This document shows, piece after piece, positions 1 through 8,998 of a stretch of 64,000 nt of DNA; positions within the stretch are counted from its first letter, which is position 1; every line of letters starts with the position of its first letter. Origin of the DNA: Amyelois transitella (Eukaryota; Arthropoda; Insecta; Lepidoptera; Pyralidae). Below the pieces are notes generated by a model. That model ran no database searches. It was not told where the DNA came from and worked only from the letters and a program-made list of their open reading frames with translations. The stretch spans positions 12,276,001-12,340,000 of the forward strand of contig NC_083536.1 in the NCBI RefSeq assembly GCF_032362555.1. Direction: 5' to 3'. The position numbers and the translations under genes were made by a program.

Positions 1-1305
1 GGCGTTTGCAATATCGAGGGATACTGCCACGGCCCCGCCCCCATTCGCCTTTGCCCTCTCCAAGAATGTTCTCAGCGACCCGATAGCATCCATCGTAGAC
101 CGCCCAGTTCGAAAACCAAACTGGTGGGTCGAGATGTTGGGTCCCTCCCTTTCTAGATGCTGGATGATCCGGGACGCTATAATGCGCTCTAGCGTTTTCC
201 CGACCTCATCCAGCATGACCAGGGGCTCCAACCACTGGGGGAGTCCTCAGGTCGACTCTCTTTCTTCAGGAGGCAGAGCCGACCCTCCTTCCAAATCCCG
301 GGGAACCGCCCTGTTCGAAGGCAGTCTTCGAACAGGTGCCGCAGACGGTCTCCAAGGTGTGTCAGCGCCACTAGTAGGACGCGGCCCGGGACCCCGTCTG
401 GGCCTGGAGCTTTTCTGCGTCCCCGTAGGCGGGTGATGGCCCAGTCCATCTCCGTGTCGCTGACTGGAGGTACTTCTTCTTCCACTGAGGACTCTCTCTC
501 GGCGGCCATTCTTGGCGGGGCAAACTCCGGAACTGTGGGGAACAGGCCCTCTACTACGGTGCACAGAAGCTCCGGTTCAAGGGAGGCCGTTGGGGGGGCG
601 CATTGCATTTTGTTGCGCACTAACTTGTATGGCCGCCCCCAGGGGTCCCTGTCCAGCGTAGCCAAGAATTCATTGTGTGCTCGGTCCTTAGCCTGCACTA
701 TAGCGGAGGATAGGGCCATTTTGGCCTCACCTAGTGCTGCGTACAGGAGCTCCGCCTCACCTGGCAACCTGTTCCTTCGCCGCCTGCATCGGGTGTATTT
801 CCGTCGGGCGTTATTACAGGTGCTGCGGAGAATCGCAATCTCTTCTTACCACCAGTAAACTTGTTTTTTCGCAGGCAGCGGACCCGACCTCCTCATGGAA
901 GCATCGCAAATATTCTGCAGGGATTTCCGAAACTGACAGGCCCTTTCTTCCACGTCGAGGGACCTGTCCGGCGTAGGCGTTTGCCAATTTTCCCACAAGG
1001 CCGCCTCTTCTGCTGCATCAGTATTGAGACTGACCAGGCTCCATTTCCGGAATCGGTTTCGCAGACTACTGTCTCTTCGGTTGAGTGGTTGCGCCAAACC
1101 CGTTTTGGAGACCGACATTCTGATGTACAAGTGGTCAGAGAGGGTCTCCACATCCTCCAGGACACGCCAACCCGTGACTCGTGTTGCGACGGATGGGGTT
1201 GCGAACGACAGGTCAACTATTGACCCTCCATTCCATCGCACACAGGTGTTGGCAGTACCCCGGTTTAGGACATGTAGAAACCCCTTCACTTCCACACCTC
1301 ACTGG
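1..1305 (-). pseudogene. R1-clade LINE ORF2 fragment (endonuclease to reverse transcriptase), decayed
   Basis: Reading leftwards, 1295-846 encodes the C-terminal half of an apurinic-type endonuclease (residues resembling NRGTANTCVRWNGG and the VLEDVETLSDH block that precedes the catalytic SDH). Positions 767-189 encode the linker and the first RT blocks (RDPWGRPYKLVRNKM; KAPGPDGVPG; LCLLKKESRPEDSPSGW). The frame then shifts near 230, and RT coding continues in another frame to the window edge. It resembles the SART-II RT at 17918-19939 more than the SART-I copies. R1-clade ORF2 proteins nick a specific target and reverse transcribe their own RNA; this copy cannot, because it has at least two frame changes and has lost the start of the endonuclease. 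The 5' limit, where it meets the Gypsy-1 LTR, is uncertain to about 100 bases. Confidence 0.8.
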
Positions 1306-1309
1306 CTCG

Positions 1310-1450
1310 ACAATGCACCTGTGCAACTGTCCCACTACGTCCACTCTCGCCGGCGGCTCTCGTGATACTGACGTAGTGACATTACACAAGTCACACGAGA
1401 CAGTGTATATATATATATCATATACATACATACACTACATCTCTCCCTTA
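1310..1450 (-). repeat. Gypsy-1 polypurine tract and 3' LTR (outer end unresolved)
   Basis: On the minus strand a purine run (TAAGGGAGAGA, 1450-1440) is followed directly by TGTAGTGTATG at 1439, the usual arrangement of a polypurine tract and LTR start in Ty3/Gypsy elements. The outer LTR end cannot be placed because no second LTR remains; it lies somewhere near 1310. It contains a TA-rich run at about 1404-1430. Confidence 0.55.
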
Positions 1451-1538
1451 TTAAATAAATTAAACAATAATGTTGAAAAATATATATTCATTGATTTAAT
1501 ATAATTCCTGATCATACATGTAATAAATTGAATCAAAC

Positions 1539-2309
1539 TTATTTATTTATGTCTTCCTTATCTGCATTCCTTGAACTTTCCGGTTGCTCTTCTGGAATTG
1601 CGGTCCATTGACCTTCTATCTTCTTTAAGTGTACTATGTTTCTCCTCAGTGATTGTCCTGTTTGATCATTTCTGACTATTACATCTCCATGATTGGAGCT
1701 CTCAACAGTATGGGGTGTCGTGTTGTACTCCGAGCTTAGTTTATTTGATTTTTCCATATTTTTGATGTAGACCTTATCCCCTTCACTTAGATTTCTCACC
1801 TGAGCCCTCCTTTTCCTATCTCCATATTCCTTCCCCTTTTCTTTTTGAATTTTGTCTCGATCTCTTACTTCCATATCTATATTTGAACTGTCTAAGCCAT
1901 GTAGGGAAGGGATTTTATCCTTATTTTGTCGTTTAAAAAATAGCTCCGCCGGAGATTTACCAGTTGTGGTATGTGGTGTACTATTATACATTGTAAGATA
2001 TTCCCACAAGCTTTCTTTCATATTCTTTTTTTCTAAAAGACTGATCTTGAGCCTCTTCAAAATATCTCGGTTCTGCCTTTCAACTTCTCCATTCTGTTGA
2101 GGCCAGTATGGAACTGTATTGAAAATTGTGATGTTACATTCCTTGCAGTAAGTTTTAAATTCATTACTGACGAACTGTTTCCCGTTATCGGCAGTGATTG
2201 ATACGGGATAGCCTAGCCTACTGAAAATTTCCTTGAGTAGCGTAATGATTTGTAATAGATTTTGTAATTTTAATTTCTTTATACCGGCTATAATAGTCGA
2301 CAACCACAA
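1539..2309 (-). pseudogene. Gypsy-1 integrase core and C-terminus
   Basis: The frame carries the second catalytic Asp of the integrase core (SITADNGKQFVSNEF), the region before the catalytic Glu (TVPYWPQQNGEVERQNRDILK), and a basic C-terminal tail with a chromatin- or DNA-binding type segment (VRNLSEGDKVYIKNMEKSNKLSS). It is frameshifted relative to the upstream pol frame, so the first amino acids before LLQIITLLKEIFSRLGYP are out-of-frame noise. It ends about 90 bases before the polypurine tract, as expected for pol at the 3' end of a Ty3/Gypsy element without env. Confidence 0.85.
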
Positions 2310-3912
2310 GTAAGTATTCTTGGTTGGGTAATGGACCTAACAAATCCATTGCTACATCGATCCAGGGGGCTACGGGGAGTTCACGTCGTTTCATGGGCAC
2401 TGGGGGATTAGGCATACCGACCAATGTGCAACTTCTGCATGACTTCACTAGGTTTTCTGTGTCCTTGTCAATTTTTGGCCACCACACTTTTGACCTAAGC
2501 CGACCTTTCATTGCTACCACCCCTGGATGTCCTTCGTGTGCTGCATCTAAAACATCCTTGCGCAATATGTGGGGAACAACTATTCGATGTCCTCTGAGTA
2601 GGATGTCGCCATAAAAACATAATTCATTTTCAAATACCTTGTAACTTTTCACCGATTCGTCCCACTCCCGTTCATAGATTGCCTTTTTTACGCTCATGAT
2701 CTCTTTGTCAATAATGGAAGCCTGAGTTATCTCCTTCAAAGCAATGGCTTTGGGTCTGGCTAGCTCCACTATCTGGTGAACGTGTTCGTCACTTCCTACG
2801 GATTTGCTTGTGGAGTTAAAAACGCACAATCGTGAGAGAAGATCCGCGATATTTGTTTTTCCTGGTTTGTAGATTACTGTAAACTTATAGGACTGTAATC
2901 TAAGTACCCATCGTTCGATCCGTGCGCAGGGTTTAGATTTAGGGGCAAATAATATCTCGAGTGGTTTGTGGTCTGTGATGAGTTCGAAATGTTTTCCAAA
3001 AAGAAAGATATCAAAATGTTCTACAGACCAAACGAGAGCCAAAGCCTCTTTTTCGGTTTGGCTGTATTTCCGTTCGCACTCAGTCAGTGTTTTATTACCA
3101 TAGGCAATTATTCGTGGACCCTTAGAGTCAATTTGAACTAACACAGCTCCGAGCCCAACTGGACTGGCGTCTGCGATCACCTGTGTTTGGTCCTTTACAT
3201 CGTAGTAACCTAATGATTGGATGCGAGACAAAGTTGATTTTAGTTCCTCAAACGCTTTTTCTTGCGAGTTGTGCCAATATGGACTTATATCGGAAGTTTT
3301 CCCGAGTTTTTTCCTCAAAATTTCTTTTAGTGGCTCTGTTTTTGTTGCGAAGTTGGGTATCCATTTATTAACGTAATTCGTCAATCCAAGAAAACTCTGT
3401 AGTTCTTCAATAGTGTTTGGAACTCTAAAGTTAGTTATACTGTCTATATATTTAGACAGAGGTCGTACCCCATTTGGTGTAAATTCATGTCCTAAGAAGT
3501 TTACTGTTTGTACGTTGTAGATACACTTCTTTTCATTTAGTAAAACACCATTTTCCTTAAGCGTATCCAATACTTCTCTAAGTCTCATATCGTGTTGTAT
3601 CTTATCGTTGCCATAAACTAATATGTCATCAATAAAATTAAAGACACCGTCGCATTTTCTCAATAAATTTTCCAAGGTCTTCTGGAAAATTTCCGGGGCA
3701 CAGCTGATACCAAACATAAGTCGTTTATATTGATATAATCCTTTAGCTGTGATAAAGGTAGTGATGTACCTACTGTTTGGGTGAAGCTCCAATTGGTGGA
3801 AAGCGTCTTTTATGTCCAGTTTACTGAAATACATAGCTTTACCAACCTTGGGCAAGAAATTATCCATACATGGGCAAGGGATGGTTTTCTCGCAGTATTG
3901 CCGCATTCGCAC
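2218..3912 (-). pseudogene. Gypsy-1 pol: RT, RNase H and integrase N-terminus
   Basis: This 564-residue frame continues RT (KVGKAMYFSKLDIKDAFHQL, then the catalytic FIDDILVYG, with I in place of the usual first Tyr of YxDD). RNase H follows (VIADASPVGLGAVLVQ, YSQTEKEALALVW, ITDHKPLE). Then comes the integrase zinc region (HEGHPGVVAMKGRLRSKVWW with CRSCTLVG) and the first catalytic Asp in WIDVAMDLLGPLP. It breaks off after VVDYYSRYKEIKITKSI, where a frameshift near 2250 moves integrase into the next reading frame. It lies directly downstream of the gag-protease frame, with a 53-base out-of-frame overlap caused by the first frameshift. Confidence 0.85.
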
Positions 3913-5113
3913 GTCTCATATCCACGCATAATCTTACATCTCCATTTTCTTTTATAATGGGAACCATGGGAGATATCCATTTCGAAGGTCCGTGTACCTC
4001 TTCGATTATGTCTTGATCAAGTAGTTCCCGAATTTTATCTTCTACTCTTTGTTCTAAAGGAATTGGTATTCGTCTATATGGTTGAGATACCGGGATGACG
4101 GCTTCATCAATAGGAATTTGCACGAGCACGTCTTTAAATTTGTGAAATGGCGATGCTCTATGGTTCTGATTAACACTATTAATCTCAATACCAATTTTAA
4201 GAACGCCTAGCCTTTTGGCCGTCTCTTTTCCTAATAGGTCTCGCGTACCCCCAGAGATAACATAAACTGTAGCTTTTTCCTTTCGATTTTGTATGGCAAT
4301 TTCTGTTTCAAATGATCCTTTAATTTTAAGTGGAGTTTCACTTCCGTAGGCAAATAAGGTTTTACTAGGCTTAGGTATCTGATTTCTCACGTTTGCACCT
4401 TGACTTTTCAAAGTATCCCATGTTTCTGCTGTTATCAGATTGACTTTGCAGCCGGAATCCACTAATATACTTATTGTTATACCACCTAACGAGCACTCGA
4501 CAGTTGCATCGTCTTCAACATTAAAAACATAGTCTACTTCTACTTTGCTTTTCTTATTGTCTTTTGCGTTCTGGGGATTTCCCCTTGTATAGATTGTTTT
4601 ATCTCTGGTTGTTTTATATTCTTCATGTTTCCGTTTTGTAGGTCCCTTTGGTGTTTTGCAATATTGTCTGAAGTGTCCTATTTTTCCACAATAGTGACAT
4701 TTTTTTCCTTTTGCTGGACATGTTTCATCATCTGATTGATGCCGGCTGCTGCCACACCTACCACAACTTTTTCTCTTGTAAGCTATTTGTGTATTCTGTG
4801 AAGTCTCTCCTTTTATGTTCTTATTTGTTATGGCATTAATTTCTTTATCTCCATCTTTTTTGTTTCCGTAGTTTTCAAGCTGATTATTTACAATTTCCAG
4901 AGTATTAGCTTCAGTTATGATTTTCTCCAGAGTAATACTGTCACCTATTGTTAGTATTTTCTTGTGAAGTTCTGAAGAAGCACATTTCTCTGTGATCTGA
5001 TCTATAAGATGATCTTCTTTTTTATCGAAACTGCATTTATCCGCTTGTTTCCTTAATCTGACCAAAAATCGTTCGAATTTTTCTCCTTCATCTTGTTTAA
5101 TTAGCCGGAACAT
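3860..5113 (-). pseudogene. Gypsy-1 gag C-terminus, protease and start of RT
   Basis: The 417-residue reading frame opens inside gag (FRLIKQDEGEKFERFLVRLR, the gag segment near the capsid C-terminus). It has two CCHC-type knuckles at about residues 117-153 (CGRCGSSRHQSDDETCPAKG; CHYCGKIGHFRQYC), then an aspartic protease with the active-site triplet in ILVDSGCKVNLI at about residue 213. The RT thumb-side start (VSQPYRRIPIPLEQRVEDKI, then WISPMVPIIKENGDVRLCVDMR) follows. The frame closes just after ENHPLP, where a one-base shift moves the remaining RT into another frame. Gag packages element RNA and the protease matures the polyprotein. The starting methionine is only the first one in the truncated frame, not a true start. 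Confidence 0.85.
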
Positions 5114-5818
5114 GTACTAGAGGATCGTTGGCAGATGAAGTAATATTTATTCTTTCCATGCTACACAATACGTAGTCGAGAATGCGATTATGGGTGCTAT
5201 TTTTAATGAAATTAAATTGTTTAAAGTTGCATTCCACTAATGTGTTAAAAATATAAATTGTTCTTCACCCGTTATCCCACTTGGTTGCAGGTTGCAGCAA
5301 TCGCCACGCCAATCTACATTAGGCAAGTTAAAGTCACCCATAATTAAAAATGAGTCATTAGGGCACGAGTTGTAAATAGAAGAAATTTTCTCGGAGAAGT
5401 TTCTCAATTGTAAATTAAGAAAAGAATTACCAAAATTTTCCTTACATAGATAAACTGTACACACGTGTAATTTATTAAATATCCTATTTTGGTTTTTAGT
5501 GTTAGAGGTTATGGTAACCCATACATCTTCGGCTGATGAATGCCATTCAGGCCGTTCAACAGCCGCTAAATCACGATGAACCACACGAAGAACTTCACCA
5601 CCGTATTGTTGCCCTGTCCTTTTATAATTCCTATCGCGCCTAAAAACAACATACCGATTATCAAAAAGCTCGCTACTGCCTATCTCATCCATCAACCAGG
5701 TTTCTGTCAAGGAAATAATATCAAAAGAAGTTTGAAGGAGATTTCTTTTAAAAAAATGTGTCTTTGTACGTAGCCCCCGCGTATTCTGATAAAATACATT
5801 GAACTCATTAGAGCACAT
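5114..5818 (-). pseudogene. LINE ORF2 start: apurinic-type endonuclease, cut by Gypsy-1
   Basis: ORF2 begins at 5818 with FNVFYQNTRGLRTKT and contains LTETWL (catalytic Glu block) and MGDFNLPNVDWRG (Asp-x-Asn block), the pattern of CR1/Jockey-group endonucleases. The frame closes at 5237, and the domain can be followed in a second frame to about 5114, ending in a region resembling SSANDPLV. There it meets Gypsy-1. RT is not present. It lies downstream of the FP-domain ORF1 pieces (6310-8384) on the same strand, so both probably belong to one LINE with the order ORF1-ORF2. Assignment to CR1 or Jockey is by general look only. Confidence 0.75.
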
Positions 5819-6309
5819 GATGTGATAATAGTATATAAAAACTCAAGTGAAACCTTATATCTGAGAAAACATAAATTGTAGGCATATATTTTAAAAATAC
5901 TAGTAAGTATATATAAATTTAATATGTCTTATATTTATTGACCAACGAAATAATTGAAAATACAATACCAGGATATTAAACTGCATTATATTATGTATGA
6001 TAACTGAGAAAATTACGGGCCGACGCAATTTCGTAATACATAACGGTACATTGTTATCGTAAGGCAGTGGTATGCAAAAAAATAAATACAAGCGTATGAT
6101 GGTCGTGCACAATGTCAGCCTACCCCCAAGCAATAACCAACCGATAAGCAAATCGGCACAGCTAAATAATTGGAATGCAAGCGCGGTTCTCAAACTGTTT
6201 ACATATAATAGAGAGTAGAAAAATGAATGATAATTTGTGTATAGTTTGGTGTAGAAAAATGAATATTGGAGGACAATAAACAATGAGATTTTTATTGGAA
6301 AGTAATAAC
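5819..6309 (-). other. AT-rich spacer between LINE ORF1 and ORF2
   Basis: About 490 AT-rich bases between the FP-domain ORF1 stop and the endonuclease ORF2. It has one open stretch (6283-5900) with low-complexity, hydrophobic translation and no recognisable domain. I see no RNA gene or repeat in it. Confidence 0.4.
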
Positions 6310-6592
6310 TTATATTATTTTCGTTAGATCTTTTTCGTTCTTTATAAGGAAAATAGGCGATGTATCTGACTTCCGGGCCATTATTTTTGAGTGCTTCACC
6401 CAGATGTAGCGAAAATCCTTTTCACGGGCTAGTGATCTTGCTTTGTTTAATAGGGTTTTGTTCTTCAAAGTGAGATGATCATTAACATAAACCGGCCCCG
6501 ACGCAGCAAAGCCCAGGTTGGAAAGCGTCAGCTGTTTACATTTTCGTGCAGACGCCACCAGATTCTCTTTGATGTACCGATTATTGAAGGCA
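6310..6592 (-). pseudogene. LINE ORF1, FP-type domain, C-terminal piece
   Basis: From about 6592 leftwards the translation gives AFNNRYIKENLVASARKCKQ, then LGFAASGPVYVNDHLTLKNK and FRYIWVKHSKIMARKSDTSP, ending at 6310. This is the C-terminal domain shared with the baculovirus FP protein and widespread in insect LINE ORF1 proteins, where it probably acts as a nucleic-acid-binding chaperone. The open frame extends right to 6726, but that part lies in the inserted RTE sequence and is chance. The N-terminal piece of the same ORF1 is at 7905-8384, separated by the RTE-like insertion. The two pieces are in the same frame once one target-duplication copy is discounted. Confidence 0.75.
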
Positions 6593-6604
6593 ATTACAAT
6601 TGAT

Positions 6605-7892
6605 GACTGACATTGACTGATGACAAAATATGGGATGCTCAAGCGGGATTTCGAAAGGGAATGGGATGTACTGATCAGGTCTTTTCCTTGCGGTGCATAG
6701 CCGAAAAGTTTTTGGCCAAGAGTCAAAAAGTCTATTGCACATTCGTAGATCTGGAAAAGGCCTATGACAGAGTTGAGAGGAATGAATTGTGGTCAGCACT
6801 TTCTATGCATGGGGTGAGCAGTCTCTTAATACGAGCACTGAAATCCTTATATGAGGATTCGAGTGCTTGTGTCAGGATAAACGGAGCGCACACTGAGTGG
6901 TTTAAGATTGAGAAAGGCGTTAGGCAAGGATGTGTTGCGTCACCGTGGCTGTTCAACCTATTTATGGATAGCTGTTTGACAGATTTGAAAGAGTCTAAAA
7001 GTGGATTAAGGATGAATGAGTTACTCGTCAAATGTCTGCTCTATGCCGACGATCAGGTTATACTGGCGTCATCAGCGGAGGAGTTACAGGAGATGGTAAA
7101 CTGTATGCATGAAGCTTTAAAAGAGAAAGGAATGAAAGTGAACGTAAGTAAAACTAAAACACTGGTTTTTGAAATGGAGAAAGAAATGACAGCATGTAAT
7201 ATTTTGATTGGAGGAGAAAAAGTGGAGCAAGTGAAAGAGTTTGTATATCTAGGATCAAAGTTTACATCAGATGGCAAGTATGATAGTGATATTGAAAGGA
7301 GAGTGAACGCGGGGAACATGGTGAATGGAGCTTTGCATGCCTTTATGAGCAGTCAGAAACTATCCAAAAAGGCTCGACTGGCTGTGCACAGGGGCGTGTT
7401 GGTCCCGACATTAATGTATGGGAGTGAAAGTTGGGTATGGCAAAAGAAGCATGAAAGCAGAATAAATGCAGTGGAAATGAGAGCGTTAAGGAGTATGATG
7501 GGTGTGAAATTGAGTGACAGGATAAGGAACAGCGTGATAAGGGAATGTTGTGATGTGAAAGAAGATGTAGTTACAGGAATAGAAAAGGGTATGTTAAGAT
7601 GGTTCGGTCATGTGGAGAGGATGAATGAAAGCAGGTTGACTAAGCAGATATACAAGGAGAGTGTGGAGGGAAAGGTCGGAGTGGGAAGACCTAGACGAAC
7701 GTATCTTGATCAAATTAAGGACGTCCTGGTAAAGGGTCAGGTCAAAAGTACCCGAAACCGCCGAGCTTGTATGAAGAGAGTTATGAATGTGGACGAAGCG
7801 AAAGAAGTATGCAGAGATCGTGGCAAGTGGAAAGAGGTAGTCTCTGCCTACCCCTCCGGGAAAGAGGCGTGATTTTATGTATGTATGTATGT
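6605..7892 (+). mobile_element. RTE-like LINE, 5'-truncated copy with 12-bp target duplication
   Basis: ATTACAATTGAT occurs at 6593-6604 and again at 7893-7904, an exact 12-bp target-site duplication. Between them lies the 3' part of an RTE-like LINE ending in an (ATGT)n tail (about 7877-7892), the kind of short simple-repeat tail typical of RTE elements. It is inserted in the opposite orientation inside a LINE ORF1. Its protein is identical, over the shared part, to the much longer copy at the right edge (61506-63988), so the insertion is young. Confidence 0.92.
6613..7872 (+). pseudogene. RTE-like reverse transcriptase, C-terminal 419 residues
   Basis: Open frame covering the RT from the palm onward: AQAGFRKGMGCTDQ, the first catalytic Asp in TFVDLEKAYDRVERNELW, GVRQGCVASPWLFN, and the catalytic YADD in CLLYADDQVILASS (about residue 140). 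The thumb and a C-terminal region follow, with a GRPRRTYLDQIKDVL box and the end PSGKEA. The frame is intact to its natural stop but lacks the endonuclease and RT finger regions because of 5' truncation. The first methionine is simply the first one after the truncation. It provides the intact C-terminus that the right-edge copy has lost to the Gypsy-2 insertion. Confidence 0.9.
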
Positions 7893-7904
7893 ATTACAAT
7901 TGAT

Positions 7905-8384
7905 TTCTCCGCACCTGCAATTCTAGTTGGTATTCTTGCTATATAGTTTATATCCTCCCTCCTAACAGGGTAGTCGCATAATTCACCGATTCTCTGAGCA
8001 AACTCGTAGAGGTTTTCATTCTTTTTTACAGGAATCCCACGAATCTCCACATTATTGGCTCGTGCCCACTGGTCCCTATCCTCAATATCCTTATTTAATT
8101 TGATAATTTCATCCTGTAAGGCAGGAACCAAGTCAGCTATCCTTTCAACGTGTGATACTCTGGCATCCAAGTCCGCGACTGTCTTCGTGAGGTTTTCCAT
8201 AGTATCGTGCGCCATTTCAACAGATGCTTTCAAATCGGAAACTTCCGTTTTTATAATTTTCGCGTCTTCTATAAGAGTTTTCAAAGGTACAAGTTGGAAA
8301 GCAATCTGATTAAGCTGTTCCTGGATTTGAGAGATTTTGCTCGAATTCTTGTGGATGTTGTTATGATTATGTTTATGTCACGTC
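7905..8384 (-). pseudogene. LINE ORF1, coiled coil and FP-type domain, N-terminal piece
   Basis: Read leftwards, this gives a heptad-rich coiled coil (DLKASVEMAHDTMENLTKTV, DARVSHVERIADLVPALQDE) followed by the conserved DRDQWARANNVEIRGIPVKK and DYPVRREDINYIARIPTR, then GAEKSIVI, at which point the RTE-like insertion interrupts it. An in-frame TGA near 8375 and no methionine beyond it indicate a decayed or truncated 5' end. ORF1 proteins of this kind trimerise by the coiled coil and bind RNA. The frame continues on the other side of the insertion at 6592-6310. Confidence 0.75.
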
Positions 8385-8410
8385 ACTATTATTGTGTAAC
8401 ATCACTAGGA

Positions 8411-8610
8411 GAAAGAAGATGGCGTCCCAACCGGGTTGAGGGCTAGCCATTACTCACGGCACTTGTATTTTCTTATGTTCATTTAATAAACTCAAGTTAC
8501 CTAATTCAAGGAAAGAAGATGGCGTCCCAACCGGGTTGAGGGCTAGCCATTACTCACGGCACTTGTATTTTCTTATATTCATTTAATAAACTCAAGTTAC
8601 CTAATTCAAG
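8411..8610 (+). repeat. 100-bp tandem duplication
   Basis: Two adjacent copies (8411-8510 and 8511-8610) begin GAAAGAAGATGGCGTCCC and end CTAATTCAAG. They differ at one base (g at 8477, a at 8577). Each holds an AATAAA-like motif. It sits between the LINE ORF1 remnant and the TTAGG array. I recognise no element family. Confidence 0.9.
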
Positions 8611-8614
8611 TCTA

Positions 8615-8641
8615 TTAGGTTAGGTTAGGTTAGGTTAGGTT
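8615..8641 (+). repeat. TTAGG telomeric repeat array
   Basis: Five TTAGG units plus TT, immediately before the first base of the SART-I copy. TTAGG is the common insect telomere repeat. Confidence 0.95.
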
Positions 8642-8827
8642 GGGGTGCTAAGTGCGGGAAACCTCCTCGAGTGCCCTGTCTCTTGAAGGCCTTGCTTCTG
8701 TTGCCTGATTCCAATGAATCCGGTGACAGCGGTGGGCTGACAAGGGACACGGGACGGTGCACCCCGGGCGACAGCAAATAACTCCCCGATTGACGGGGTC
8801 TTGTTTGTTGTTGGCCAATGTCCCGCA
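8642..8827 (+). ncRNA. HDV-like self-cleaving ribozyme at the SART-I 5' end
   Basis: Pairings seen by eye in HDV order are as follows. P1: GGGGTGC (8642-8648) with GCACCCC (8759-8765). P2: TGCGGGA (8653-8659) with TCCCGCA (8821-8827). P3: ACC (8661-8663) with GGT (8756-8758). Loop L3 starts TCC, and GGG (8766-8768) can form P1.1. The P4 hairpin uses CAAATAA with TTGTTTG and CCCCG with CGGGG (8775-8807). J4/2 contains GGCCAATG with the candidate catalytic C. L3 is enlarged. Cleavage would fall before 8642, exactly the element's first base. The SART-II version (12124-12305) keeps the same pairs with different bases in P2. Confidence 0.78.
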
Positions 8828-8998
8828 AAAGCGGGGTCCCCTGTGGGGCCTTCGCGAGTGTTTTGGTGGGCGGGGTCTATTTATTTAGACCCTCGCGTGT
8901 CGGGCGCCGCTCCCTCTTGTCTGCTTTCAGACGAGAGCGGATGTGGCGCAACTCTTCGCGCGGCGTTCCGGTTTCGGCCGGCGTCGGGCACCCCCCCC

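Larger units (their letters stand above)
1305..5113 (-). mobile_element. Gypsy-1: degenerate, 5'-incomplete Ty3/Gypsy retrotransposon
   Basis: The order on the minus strand is partial gag, protease, RT, RNase H, integrase, polypurine tract, LTR, which is the Ty3/Gypsy order. Gag is cut off at 5113, where the sequence changes directly into a LINE endonuclease ORF, so the 5' LTR and the start of gag are missing. Two frameshifts, near 3880 and near 2250, break pol. No target duplication can be found with one end gone. It is a dead copy, more diverged in organisation from Gypsy-2 (55070-61505) than a simple relic of it. Confidence 0.85.

Noticed and set aside
5900..6283. 127-codon minus frame between ORF1 and ORF2 of the FP-type LINE
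   Set aside because: AT-rich, hydrophobic low-complexity translation, no recognisable motif.
8818..8998. N-terminal extension of the SART-I copy 1 RT frame into the 5' region
   Set aside because: This is the ribozyme 3' edge and 5' UTR that happens to be open; in the complete copy the same DNA is noncoding before ORF1.
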